From Chara braunii (lineage: Eukaryota; Streptophyta; Charophyceae; Charales; Characeae), in NCBI GenBank assembly GCA_003427395.1, contig BFEA01000043.1:393587-457586 (forward strand): 64,000 bases of DNA, in the 5' to 3' direction. The translations under genes were made by a program, and so were the position numbers. This document shows, one piece after another, positions 20,797 to 32,047 of the stretch. The notes under the pieces are model-generated. The model worked only from the letters and a program-made list of their open reading frames with translations. It did no database searches and was not told the origin of the DNA. Within the stretch, counting starts at the first letter, position 1, and every line of letters begins with the position of its first letter.

Positions 20797-21232
20797 AAAA
20801 ATGACACTTTTTTTGTTCAACTGCACAAGAATTATAAGTCCCAAGTTTCCCAGTTTTCTATGCATTTTTTGGACCCATAGTGCTACACACCTGTAGAAGG
20901 AATGCCATTTTAGGAATGACATTACTTCGTCATTATACCGTACAAAGTATACGGAAAGCAGTAATAAATCACACCTTAGAGTGAGTCATATGTAGCAGAC
21001 TGCAAGCATAAACATCACTCTAAGGTGTGATTCAGTACTACTTTTGTATATTCTTATTATTATGATGACATAATGACAAAGAATTGCCATTCCTAACATG
21101 ACATTCATTCTAGGTGTGTTACGGTGGTTCTACGGGTCCAGAAAATGCACAAATAGTTGATTTTTTTTTTTTTTAAATGGGAAATTTGGCACATTTATTT
21201 CGTGCGAGTAAAGAACAAAAAATGTCATTTTT
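20797..21232. mobile_element. Foldback / MITE-like long inverted repeat
   Basis: The 436 bp fold on themselves almost from end to end. The termini are AAAAATGACACTTTTTTTGTTC and its near-perfect reverse complement. Inside, matching arm segments include TTTCCCA, TGCATTTTnTGGACCC, ACACACCT, AGGAATG, and AATCACACCTTAGAGTGA next to the centre (about 20985-21016). There is no coding capacity. It lies exactly where minus-strand LINE homology stops. The flanks show no obvious target duplication. It could be a non-autonomous DNA transposon or a hairpin small-RNA source. Confidence 0.75.
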
Positions 21233-22827
21233 GACGAAGGAATGCCCCAGTTCTCTGTACATCCCTCACTCTCCATGGCTATCTGTTTGGCCAAGAAAAC
21301 AGAGCTGAGTGCACCGCTAATTGAATAATTCAAAATTCCAATTCCTCTGTCTTCCATGTTAGCGGATCATCTCATCGCATTTGGTCTCTCGGACCATGAT
21401 CACGATGATTTAATCAATGATCCATTTCGTCCCACAAGCTCGTATGGGCTGCCATGGGAGAAAACTTGGAAGTTGGGAACCCACAATCAATGATAATTCT
21501 GTCCCACAAGCACGTATGGGCTTCCATGGGAGGAAATTTGGGACACAGGGGCATAGTCTATAGTCTATAGATATTAGATAGGCCCCTCTAAAAATTCTGA
21601 AACGACAGAGGCCCCATCAACGACAAACTGAAGTTCATGATGTTCTCTACCGTGTTCCCGCAATTATCGTGGTATCTAGCTAGACTGAGGGCATATTCAC
21701 ACCAGGCCTCTTTTAATCGCAGAACTGCAGAATCAACGGCCAGATCGACTCCTTCGAAAAAAGGAGTCGTCTATCTGGCCACTGATTTTGCAACTCTGTG
21801 ATTATAAGGGTTTAGTGTTAATACACTCTGAAAGTTGCACCAAATAACGATGGTGTGTTCCATTTAGGGGAAGACGGTAGGTAGTATGGGGCTGGATCAC
21901 CTCTGTTTGCCCTTCACCAGGGTTAGACCACCAGTACACTTGGGCCTGGAGTCCCTGGACGCACCTCACTGTGCGCCAAGCTTTGCCGAACCGCTGGCAG
22001 CACACTTCTTTTCTCTTTTGGCTGGTGCCACCAGCCATTGTCGTCCGGTAGGCCCGGGCCGCAAAATTTTCAGAGCAGGCAATGGACTTTCTTCGACAAG
22101 GCTGGGGCCGTGTACTGGCGGTCCAAGGCACTGGGGTTTTCCATATGGATCTTTCAGCAAAGTATGGAGAGCTGTTTCCAGGAAAAAAAAATGGGCAGAT
22201 TTAGATGCTATGGGTGGACCTAATCGGGGTGATGTGATCAGCAGAGGAGGCATGCCAAGGGGGTTGGTAAGCTTGGCATAGTGGAGCTAAGCCCAGGTCC
22301 TCGTCCCTGCAGCATGTTGGAATGAGCTTTTTTTCACATAACAGGTGCGTTTGGAGGCCCTTGGGGGGGGTCAGCAGCTATTGAAGATTGCTTTTTCCCT
22401 TTTTCTTTGTTCTCTTTAGAAGGGGGACACCCTTCTAAAGATATCGTCTCATCTCATGGAACTGACTGTCGCTGAGTAAGTTCAGAATTTCATTCAGCGT
22501 AGTCCCAGCTGAATTCAAATTTCAAACTCTTGGTCTGTATGTTAACAGTTGATGGGCCGATCAAGACCCGTCAAGTTTTGTACATTGTAATCTTTCAGTG
22601 TAATCTAGGTTCATCAGGGTCTAGCAGTGTCGTTGCCAGACCGGGATTAGCTGAAGCGCGCCGGGCAAAGCCAGCCATAAGATGCAGCAGAGTACGGACC
22701 TGAGAACTGTCATTCTGGAAGCTGTGTGCTTGGGCTATGTAATAAAGCACAACTTTCTGGCCTTTGTCACTTCGTCACATCACGTCAGCATGCTGTGATC
22801 CTTGCGCAAGCCCCCCCCCTTCACTTT

Positions 22828-22830
<3 letters not shown>
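21233..22830. other. Unassigned sequence with short repeats and one hairpin
   Basis: No gene is recognised. An imperfect direct repeat, TCCCACAAGC.CGTATGGGCT.CCATGGGAG, occurs at about 21431 and 21502. A compact hairpin lies at 21714-21804. An AATAAA word is at about 22740, upstream of the U6 copy. Small frames around 21.8-22.3 kb lack motifs. Confidence 0.4.
21714..21804. other. 91-nt hairpin
   Basis: TAATCGCAGAACTGCAGAATC...AACGGCCAGATCGACTCCTT pairs with AAGGAGTCGTCTATCTGGCC...TGATTA across a 6-nt loop (CGAAAA, about 21755-21760). The stem is about 40 bp with a few mismatches. Size and shape fit a microRNA-type precursor or a tiny MITE; the sequence cannot say which or on which strand. 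Confidence 0.7.
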
Positions 22831-22862
<32 letters not shown>

Positions 22863-22920
22863 GAGTCTTTGACTCTTTGGACCATTTCTCAATGTACAAG
22901 TGCCATCCTTGTGCAGGGGC

Positions 22921-22953
<33 letters not shown>

Positions 22954-22971
22954 ACGGCTGTCCCGAATGAC
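22831..22971 (-). pseudogene. U6 snRNA retropseudogene, full length with poly(A)
   Basis: The minus strand of 22877-22971 aligns with the whole U6 RNA. It runs from the 5' hairpin remnant through GGAACGATACAGAGAAGATTAGCAT (ACAGAGA box intact), CCCCTGCACAAGGATGGCA and the terminal GAGAAATGGTCCAA. On its 3' side a 16-nt linker leads into a 31-nt poly(A) on the minus strand (T run 22831-22861). Words CTTGCGCAAG (22801-) and CTGCACAAG (22971-) could be remnants of a target duplication. A genuine U6 gene ends in a short T run on its own strand, not poly(A), so this is a retrocopy. Confidence 0.85.
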
Positions 22972-25900
22972 TGCACAAGTACCCTACTCTAAGGGGCGAG
23001 AACAAGATATGAACTCACCAATTTCAATGCTTTATGCTGCTCAGGGTCTACAGGAAGCCAACTTGATGGCTACGCCTCAAGCTCTACCTACAGGAAGCCA
23101 ATTTGAAGTTTTGAACCCATTATGGAAAAGCAAAAGGCCATCCAATTGCCATTTACAGCTATTCATATCATCTCAGTTCGTCTGTTGTCGTCGTCTGGGT
23201 ATAATCTCCACCCTTTTCCCCGATTTTCTAGAGGAAAGTGGATGGATGTAATGAACCCAACTTCAGAAGCTTACAATCAAATCCCACATGAACACACAGT
23301 GCTCAACTCAATGATACAACCACCAAATTGGGACAGTATAGAAAGATAAGAGACCATGTGAAGAACCTGCTAAAAGCATACAGTCATCTGGACTCTTTCC
23401 CCACCCGCCTGGACACAGTGTCACTTGCCAAGTCAACCTCTCTACAGCGCTGGCTATCCTAGGACAGCACAATGTAGCTGGAACTAGAAAGGACAATGTC
23501 AATATTCTGCAACAGCATGGAATCTTCTTCCTCCAAATCACAACCACATTTGCCTGCCTGAAGCTATGGTGAGCTTATCTCTCATCCCCTGATCTTACTT
23601 AGTCAAGCACAAGTGCCACACTCTCTGTATAGCACAAGCACCAACAGGATGAAGTGCTGGATGACGAACGCTGGTCTCCCTCCTCTTGGAATCTTCTTCC
23701 ATGGGTAGGTATGGCCGCCAGTCAACAGGTAAGCTTCCTAGGCTTGCTTCCCAACTCCTGTCCAATGGTTATCTCGTTCTTCCTATCTCCGCTGTGACCC
23801 TCATTTTTGTGGCGTCAGGCAAGCTCTAGTCCATAACACCCCCTCTGAGGCTTGGATGAAGAATGTGGGGCGCATGCAACCACTGGTCTTCTCTGCAGCA
23901 GCTATGGCTGAACACTCCGGGTTGGCATTCTCTCCAGGTAAGCTTCCTCTTCACCCCAAGCCTTGGACTCTACCTCAGATCTCCCCTGTTCTCTCTCTGG
24001 TAGCTATGGTGCATCAGCACCTTCTTCAGGCTATGGCTACCACTCTCTGCCCTTCTAGTTATGGCAGCCTCTCTCTCTGACTGCCTTCTCTAGCACTCAC
24101 TGTATAGCAGCGCACTGTACCGTGTCACTGTAGCACATCACTGTAGCGCGTCACTGTGGCCACACACTGTAGAATGTGCACTGCAGAAACGGAAGGCAGA
24201 ATGAATCCATGAACTGGTGCAGACCACCCTTTTATAGTGCTTGCTCGGCCTGGCGTGCCTCCATTTGCCTCCTCGAAGGGCTGAGATTTCCCAATATGTG
24301 GCCCAGATTTGCTCGGGACCAGTGTGTGCCTGGACCCAGTGGGCCTTAGAAACTTCTAGAAACTGCACTGAGCCTTTGGGGGGTTGTGTGAAATATGTGG
24401 CCGCGGTTGACTCCTGGGAAATCTTTGACTCTTCGATTTCTGGGCCCTGGTCGGGCTTGACTGTTGACTTTCCTAGAGTCCACTTGTGAATCAAGAGGCC
24501 TGAGGTGCTTCATTTTCACCCTTGACCCAATACCTATTCACCAAGGGACATTCTAGTGCCTCTTAGAGTCAGGGAAGTGACTTTTGGACCCTATAACTTT
24601 TACCTGTCCAAAGTTTACGACCCCTAAGCATCTCTGTACGGGTTTCATATCAGTTCTAGAGACTTATGAGAGTACGTAGGACCAAAACTGTTTACCCCTG
24701 AACTCTGCTGGGTCAAAAGCTTTGTACTTTAGACTTTCACCCTCTGGTTTTACCCCATCCTTTGACTGTGTAGGTGTCTTCATTCCAAAGAGCTTTGACT
24801 AAGATAAGGACTAGACCATAGTCTGTCTGTAGGATTGCGGGCCATTCTGACGGACTTTGGGACCCTACAGTCCTATTTCTCATGCTTAGCCTTGACTCAG
24901 ACTTTGGATGCATGTTTCTGTGCTGGATTTGAACCCGGGTCATTGCAGTGGATGCCACAGCATCGAGCCTCACTCCTCGCCTTCTTCCTCCGAACACAAC
25001 AGGTGAACGGTGCAATAAATACAGCCACAGTAACTGGGTGTAGTATTCGGGGAAATACGTTAGTGGATGAGGTTGACTTATGAAACAACGAAAGAGTGAC
25101 TGATTAGATGTAGTGGTTGGGGCACAACATGTAATCTTGTCTGGTTGGCACAAGCGTCTCACAACCTACTGATCCTACTGAGGGGTGATGGAACCCCTTC
25201 TCTGCACCCACCCCTTCCACCACTCTTTGCCAAGCCCTCTGAAATATCTAGCTGACCTTCATGGAACCCACTCTCCTGTGTGGTTTGTGCAAGTGTCTCA
25301 CAACCTAATGAGGGCTTTGGTGCAGAGAAGCGGCTCCACAGCCTAACGAGGGGTAATGGAACCCCTTCCCCTGCCCTGTGCCAAACCTTCTGCAATATCT
25401 GGCCGACCTTCGTGGAACCCCTTCTCCATGATTGCCTTCCTCACTTCTTCCGCTGAGATCGGCACATCTAGTGTTTCCTGCTGCACCTCCTGCACTTGCT
25501 CCAGGCTTGCTGATCTGGGTGTAAGGCCATATCTCCCTCCAAAGAAATCTCTTGTTCTGTAGAAAGAGATAATACTCCTTTGCATATGCCACTGTCCGCA
25601 GAGTAATGAACGCTTGTCGCCAATGCTCATTGAAGGGATGCTTGATCTCGTGTACCAGAGTAGCCCCATTTCTAACCTTCATATCAGGCAACAAGGCAGG
25701 TGAGCAGGCAGCTGTAGGCAAAGCAGCAGAGTGACATCGCAACATAAGACAAACAGGCAAGCAGCATGGAAAGACAAGACAAGCAGATGAGCAGCAAGGC
25801 AGCAGGACAACACGGACAAGGCATTTCTCAGACATACAACACCGACCAGAGCATCATCACCCATTCACACCACCATCGGAGCCAGGGGGTCACTTTGAAG

Positions 25901-26100
25901 AATGCCTGTCCTCACGGGGGAACACATAGGCACACAGGCATCCTGAAGACAGCAGCCCCTCTGATGGTGCTGCGGGCATTCCATGCAAACTGGCACTGAC
26001 TGTTTGGCACACCTTAAAGGTGCTCACTTAGACACAAGCACACGAGAAAGAAGTAGAAGACTGACACTGGGCAACACAGAGAAAACACTTGGAATGGAAT
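22972..26100. other. Unassigned repeat-rich sequence
   Basis: No gene is recognised in 3.1 kb. From 23.55 to 24.1 kb the words AGCTATGG and CAGGTAAGC recur in a pattern that recalls the LTRs of the element at 53.8 kb, so this may be an old LTR fragment. About 24094-24190 is a short tandem array with CACTGTAGC-like units. About 24922-24940 (TTTGAACCCGGGTCA) is the reverse complement of a tRNA box-B-like word. An imperfect direct repeat covers about 25158-25280 and 25337-25432. Confidence 0.4.
24094..24190. repeat. Short tandem array (CACTGTAGC-like units)
   Basis: Six or seven units of about 15 bp with the shape CACTGTAGC.CGT occur in a row with substitutions. No coding meaning is apparent. 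Confidence 0.6.
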
Positions 26101-26107
26101 AGAAAGT

Positions 26108-26299
26108 ATGACTGTGTGTGTGGAAGTGTGTGGGTGTGGGTGTGTGTGGGAGTGTGTGGGTGTGTGTGGGTGTGTGTGGGTGTGTGTGGGTGTAAGTGGG
26201 TGTGNNNNNNNNNNNNNNNNNNNNNNNNNNNNNNNNNNNNNNNNNNNNNNNNNNNNNNNNNNNNNNNNNNNNNNNNNNNNNNNNNNNNNNNNNNNNNNN
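26108..26299. repeat. GT-rich microsatellite and assembly gap
   Basis: GTGTGTGGGT units run into 95 unknown bases (26205-26299), followed by a G run. The gap is probably the unreadable centre of the repeat. Confidence 0.9.
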
Positions 26300-26574
26300 G
26301 GGGGGGGGGAAGTGTTGTGTGTGTGTGATGGTGTATTTGAAAGCACATTGCAGATAGCTCCACTACAACACAGTCGTACTGCGACCATCTACTTCCCAGG
26401 ACAAAACCATGTACAAAGACTTGAAAACAATTCTTAATTTCTTACATAAATCTTTAGTGGACAGACCGATTGTCAGAAGGGTGGAAGACTTTCGTTTTTT
26501 TTTTTTTTTTTTTTTTTTTAAGGAGCTGCAGTTGCGAGGAATTCGAGTCTCGGCATACCTGCATGTGGCCCGTA

Positions 26575-27004
26575 CAGTAAGCATGTGCCCGTCCTAAGTG
26601 AAGGCGGCCTGAATTTGTCAATTTTGCAAAGTCATGGTGGGCGTGAGACAGTTGCCATGCCCCAGTTGGTTACATCCGCCCTGCTCGTGAAGATCAGAAA
26701 CATTCGTGAGACTTCCAGGCTATTCTGGAAACTCAGTCAAAGCAGGGCACACTTCATGTTTGTGTGTGGGTGGTTAGGCAGGCCAGAAACAGTAAGCATG
26801 TGCCCGTCCTAAGTGAAGGCGGCCTGAATTTGTCAATTTTGCAAAGTCGTGGTGGGCGTGAGACAGTTGCCATGCCCCAGTTGGTTACGTCCGCCCTGCT
26901 CATGAAGATCAGAAACATTTGTGAGACTTCCAGGCTATTCTGGAAACTCAGTCGAAGCAGAGCACACTTCATGTTTGCGTGTGGGTGGTTAGGCAGGCCT
27001 AACC
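26575..27004. repeat. 215-bp tandem duplication
   Basis: Two adjacent copies of about 215 bp start CAGTAAGCATGTGCCCGTCC at 26575 and 26790 and end GTGGGTGGTTAGGCAGGCC. They differ at only a few positions. No protein motif is present on either strand. The pair may belong to the LTR inferred just downstream. Confidence 0.85.
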
Positions 27005-27743
27005 AATTCCGTCCCAGGCCACTGTCTGAACGGACCTGGGCGTAAACACTTTGGCCCGACTCGAAGCTAGAGGGCACATGTGTGATCCAACCCAGCAGCA
27101 TAGCAGGCAAGCACTTCCCATTTAGGAAAGAGCTCACCACTGGAAGAGGCATTTAGGCACTTGGGTGAGCATGCGGCAGCGCTGCTTGAGCGTGTGCTCA
27201 CCTGCTAGCACTTGCTAGGTGCAAGAACGCGTGCGCGGTCGTGGAAGAAGGGCGCTGCAAGAAGGCAGCGCCATAGCCCAGCCCTCATAGCCGGGCTTGG
27301 GCTTGGAAGGAGGTCAGCGGGGTTCGGCAGTGGTCTTCAGTTGTTGTAGAGCCGTGGGAGGAGAAAACGAGGGTGAGCAAGAGAGGGCGAGTGAGGGAGA
27401 TGATGTGAGGGCACATACCTGGTCTTGGCTGAGGTCTGCATGATTGACATCTGCATGTACTTCGGTTGCTGCTGTTGACGTCAACTGGTTGCTTCATCAT
27501 TTTGTAGGCGAGTAGTGTGGGTGTGTGATTGTAGTCTGGGCGCTGAGCGCCAATAAGAGGAAGGGATTCAATTACATTGTTGGTGGTGGCGAGTGTATGC
27601 TTTCATCATTTCATCAACGATTGAGTTCACTGCTTTGGTTGTCCTTTGGTGTAACATCAATGGACAGCTTTCGACTATCTGGCTTTCCATGTGATATTGC
27701 AATCTGTAATTCTGTCATTTCGCTATTGCTCATTTTCCTTGCA
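27005..27743 (+). mobile_element. Probable 5' LTR remnant (left edge not defined)
   Basis: The sequence ends in ...CCTTGCA at 27743, three bases before a primer-binding site, which is where a 5' LTR should end (CA-3'). I could not find the matching TG start or a second LTR copy in the window, so the left boundary given is nominal. No gag or pol follows within the next kilobases. Confidence 0.45.
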
Positions 27744-27746
27744 ATT

Positions 27747-27769
27747 TGGTATCAGAGCTGGTTCGAGCC
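27747..27769 (+). other. LTR retrotransposon primer-binding site, initiator-Met tRNA type
   Basis: TGGTATCAGAGC, followed by TGGTTCGAGCC, is the reverse complement of the 3' end expected for initiator-Met tRNA (core TGGTATCAGAGC), the usual primer of plant LTR retrotransposons. It sits 3 bp after a CA dinucleotide that would end the LTR. Confidence 0.8.
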
Positions 27770-28975
27770 GCTCTGCTGGCTCCAGTGCAATTTCTGTTTG
27801 GTGCTTTGTCGTGGAATGGCGAGGCAGTGATAAGGCTTGTACGTTGAATTGAAGGCGGCCCTGTGTCGAGAGGCCACACCAGGAAGGCTATGTGGTGACA
27901 TTGGGGTGTATGTTGGATGATGAGAGCTTGCTGACATGGCATTTAAGCCGAGGGAAGTTCAGGGAACTGGATTGTATTGTGGGTTGTGCCGAGGCACCGA
28001 CCGGTCATCATAAATGCACATCAGGTTTCCTGGTGAGAAATCTGTGGTTGGGGGCAGCATTATGAGGTATGTTGCTCCTTACCTTATCTACCCTCTTCGT
28101 CGCTTCTTACCGTGAGGAAGTGAGTCCTGGTATTGAGAGTCCTCTCATTACAAGGTGTCACGAGCTCAACCTTGAGAGTCGGCATTCTTCCTGGGGAGCA
28201 TGCTGATGGGAGACGGGCGTTGCCTCTGAAGGGCCCTGGACGAAGCACTTTGGTCACAGTCAACATGCCAACCCACTGGGAGTAGAGCACACATGCTTTG
28301 CTGCTTGTCCTTTGGTCTGCTTGCTGCACTGTAGAGGTTGTGTCAGGCAGGTCAGCCCTATGGGGGAGAGACGAGTACCAGACCGTCTATAAAGAGACCC
28401 CGACGGGGATACACGACTCGCACTGTACGCAAGTATAAAAATAGTATGGACAGGGCTGGCCAGTTCTGCATTAACTTGGGGCACAGGGGTGGGCCGTGTG
28501 CACACCTTCAGACATGCTGCTCAACCAGGGCTTTCAGGACGTTGACGCTAAGTGACACTCAAGAAAGATTAAGGAGGAGGGAAGGTTCCAGTTAACTGCT
28601 CAATCATTAATTATTGTTTTTATTTCCATTCAACATGCATTCCAGGCTTTTCCAGCAAATGATTTTATTTTTATTTTTGATTAGTTAGTTGTTATGGACT
28701 CTGCTGACAACTAACAGACTTTTGCAGGTAGAGTAGAAAATTATTCTTTTAAAATCTTTTTTTTTTTTTTTTTTAATCAAACCGAGCTCATTCATTGCAA
28801 TAGAAACCTTGAGGCCGGGGTCCTCACAGTCTACCTGGTATATAACCATCTAGTCCTTGGATTGCTGTTGCATATTCTGCTCCTGTAGCAGCAGCTGCTG
28901 CTGTGTTTGGTGGATCAAATACAGCAACAGAAAGGACGAGACTGACCAATACAATCATCCGACCAACTGCCCTCC
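27770..28975. other. Unassigned, probable decayed retrotransposon leader
   Basis: No coding sequence is recognised downstream of the primer-binding site. The stretch may be the untranslated leader of a deleted or gutted LTR element. A T18 tract near 28758-28775 could be the tail of a minus-strand retroposon. Confidence 0.35.
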
Positions 28976-30287
28976 TACCTCGGAGGGGAGGTACCTAAAA
29001 TAGTTCCAGCGAACCAATAATGCTCCCTCCAAACCCCTCTTGCCACTATCTACTGCCTTCCTACCAGCGGGAAAAAAAAAACGACCATCCAGGTTATTAA
29101 GCTTCACCTAGTGGACTCTCAAACAAAACACTACAAATTAACCCGGGCACTCTTTACTTAGACATAGAGCAAACCCCGCAGTTCAAAGGTTTCAACCTAT
29201 TCTTCTTCTCACTAATCAGAAAAGCCTCTCTGTGGATGATCTGGAAAAGGAGGTGCGACCTGACTTTCAATGATCACCCTACTAATCACGAAAACCCCCT
29301 CATAACTATCAAACAACTAATAGAAACTGAACTCCACGCCCTCTGGCAAAAAAACTCAGAACCAAATACAAAACGCCCCTGACAAAAAGCTCGAGAGTAT
29401 TAAAAGATTTACGGTGGGAAAACTAGGAGGGGGAAAGCTAGGCAAGATAGAAGGAAACAGACTAGTCTTGAAAGACTGGTTCACTCTGCCAATCAACAGT
29501 ATCCAGGTCCTAGGGAACCCTCCACTCACAACCAGACTACAATCTGAGGCGCAACACAACCACGGACCATATGACAGTCACAATGAACAAATCTAACTAT
29601 CCGACAATAAAAGGGGTCACCCTTCTTAGGTGCTACATTAGGAAGACACGCTGGAACCGGTTCTCAGCCAGTGTCTAATATGATAATGATTCCAAAACCC
29701 CCGCAGGTTAAAAGGTGGTCTAAAGGCAGGGCTAGAACTTGCCAAGCTTGCAGCGATACAACTACAAAAGTCTATCAGACATCAATAAAAAAAAAAGAAG
29801 GCTAAAACTCAGTCTAAGGCTAAAGAGCACTACAGTACATAGAAAGGTAAGGCTAGGGTCATAGATAAGGGCGCCGATGAAAGCGGAACTAGCTTTACCA
29901 GCAATCCACACTGATCCAACAGCCATACAGCTGAGAGGAAAAGCTAAAGTCAGCCCATATAGGCAGGCCTTCAGCAACTACAAGATAGGTCCATAAGTCC
30001 GAGAGGCTTCCCAGCCCAAGAGTACGTCAAGCAGGCTAACTCAGGCAGGGGTGAAAGGTGGTACATCCTTCCTTGGGAAGTAATCAATGCTGTCTTTCGG
30101 GCCTTCCTACCGTAAGGGGGAGGAGCGTGTGTGAGTACCCATTGTATCATTGTAATCATTTCCGACTTGCCGGTGGAATAGGAACCGCACTGATGCTCCC
30201 CAGAATGGAAAAGGAGCCAGAACCTTTTTTTTTTTTTTTTTTAAAAAGGAGCCAGAACCTTACGGTTCTGTTTAAAAAAAAAAAAAA
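28976..30287 (+). mobile_element. LINE 3' fragment, plus strand
   Basis: The plus strand at about 29167-29382 still reads as the LINE C terminus. The words FFFSLIRKASLWMIWKRRC parallel the SLIR/WAIWKKRC region of the other LINEs. Stops follow. The 3' UTR (from about 30029) has the family words AGGCAGGGGTGA, GGTGGTACAT, GGAGCGTGTGTGAGT and GCCGGTGGAATAGGAACCG. It ends in a perfect hairpin (30253-30270) and poly(A) (30274-30289). A T18 tract with its own target duplication interrupts the tail. The left edge is approximate. Confidence 0.7.
30225..30243 (-). mobile_element. Homopolymer insertion flanked by 16-bp duplication
   Basis: T18 plus one A is flanked by the direct repeat AAAAGGAGCCAGAACC (30209-30224 and 30244-30259). 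Removing the insert and one copy restores the family LINE tail, so a poly(A)-only retroposition event, in minus orientation, is the simplest reading. Confidence 0.7.
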
Positions 30288-32047
30288 AAGCTTCACCTAG
30301 CGGCCACAGATCGATCTTGAATGTGCTGCCTTCCATCTTCACCAGATTGCCTCCGACAGCCCAGGTGGGTACAAACCATGCCAAACCGGAAGCCCTTTGT
30401 GTCATGTCGTAGACCTCCCTTCTCCAATGCCCCTCGATTGTACGCCTGGTGTGTGGTTTGACTGAAGACTTGATGGCGGGATCGGAGATCAAATTTCCTT
30501 CAAAGACATTCTTGTTCCTGACTTCCCAGATAACGATGAAGAGACAGGCTCTCAGAGCTTGGGCTATGTAGCCCCAGCCGCTGACCAGCGGGAGCTCGTC
30601 AGCGACACCCCCAAGTAGGATCCATTTGTCATCCCTGGGGAATGCAGGTCCACTGATTATGTCCCAGTGGATCCTCCACCAGTCCCAAATTCTCTCTGAG
30701 AGGGGGCAAGAGAGCCACAGATGTGTCGTCGATTCGAATGGCCATCTGCACCTTCCACATTGTATCTCGATTGTCATCCCCCTCTGTAGCAGCCAGACAG
30801 CAGAGGGAGTGACTAGCAATGAAAGCAGCCATAGCAAGGCCGCAACACTTGGCAACGGTGCATGCTGCAGTTGCTCCCACCATCGGGCTATATCATGGAT
30901 GATTACTTCAGTGTCGAACGCAGTCACCTGAGACCACCTGTGGATTGCGACTGCATTCAGGGTCTTTGCTGTTTGTTGGAGTTCATATCCAACAGCCACT
31001 GAGTAATCTGTCAGCCCGGCTTCTTCCGAGACAAGTTTTGAGCCCCTCCAGGCCCACAGCCTGGGGTCTAACCTCAAACTTGAAGATTTGATAGGCGTGC
31101 CATTATTCCAGAGGATGCAGGAGTGAGTACCATCCTCAGCGCAGGATTCCTTGACTCAGATCTGTGTAAGGTTGCCCAACGGAGAGTGAGCTTGGGTTGA
31201 GAGAGATGACGGATCTTCTGAGGGATCATCTCGGAAACTCAATTCGTTGCCCTAGTCGCATGTCTCCCATGCTTGAAACGTCCGAGTCCCATTCTCATTA
31301 AATGAAATAAGCTTCCAAATGCCATTGGAGCTTCCTCCTGGTCCTCGACAAACCAGGTGCCTGGAGACTTCACCCCTTGTGGTCTGAGAAGGTAACGCCA
31401 CTCCACGGGGATGGATGCAAGCAACTGTTCAAATCTGAGTTCAATATGACCCAAACGTCCCAGTTTTCCTTTGAGAGATCTAACCAAGACCCAATGTCCT
31501 GTCAAATCGTCCCAATTTCTCCCAAAGGTCCGATATTCTGATCGCCCCTTTCTCGGACCAAGATCTTCCAAAATTCTGTGTTGTGCTTCCTGCTGAGAAT
31601 GGTCGTCCATTCGTGGAGCACATGGGCGGATTGTCAAACAGCGGTTGGGCCAGAACTTCTTGTTTGGACACTGGAGGAACCCCCAACCGCGGTCCTACTT
31701 TTCTCTCGGCCTTCAAGAATCCTCTCCAAAATTCTGATTTGATTTGCCTGCGGAGGAAGGAGTCCATCATACAGCATATCCACAGATCCCTGTAGCGCCG
31801 TAGATTCCATTCTGCAACCAATATCTGTTCTGCCAGTAGAATCCAGTGTTCCTCAGTTTCAGTCTCTATTGCCTTAATGATCCATCTGGCCAACATGGCC
31901 GCGTTCTGGCGGCAGGGGTCCAGCAACCCCAATCCGCCCTCCGTATGGGGGAAGCAAATCAGATCCCAGGCCACTTTGGAAACGAAGCCAGCATCCTCTT
32001 TCCCAAATGGCTTCCAAATAAACTTCGCAGCTACCCTTCTAACTATC
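30288..32047 (-). pseudogene. LINE ORF2 C-terminal fragment of a second subfamily, minus strand
   Basis: Minus-strand frames at 31480-31974 and 30241-31077 carry post-RT LINE sequence. The first has WDLICFPHTEGGLGLLDP..QNAAMLARWIIKAIE, the counterpart of GGLGIIDPKQEAIALQMKW in the plus LINE. The second has a zinc-finger-like C-x2-C...H-x4-C (CGRC...HLWLSC) and the CLFIVIWEVRNKNVFEG word. Protein similarity to the other LINEs is low enough to call a separate subfamily. Stops and frame breaks separate the parts, and short LINE-tail insertions bound it on both sides. RT and endonuclease are absent. Confidence 0.75.

Noticed and set aside
21802-22281. Overlapping frames of 95-131 codons on both strands at 21.8-22.3 kb
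   Set aside because: No motif, no related copy in the window and no strand preference.
22877-22971. A working U6 gene
   Set aside because: It has a poly(A) tract and linker at the 3' end in place of a short T terminator, and no snRNA promoter elements were seen upstream.
24885-25000. A tRNA gene around the reversed box-B-like word at 24.92 kb
   Set aside because: No matching box A at the right distance and no cloverleaf could be drawn.
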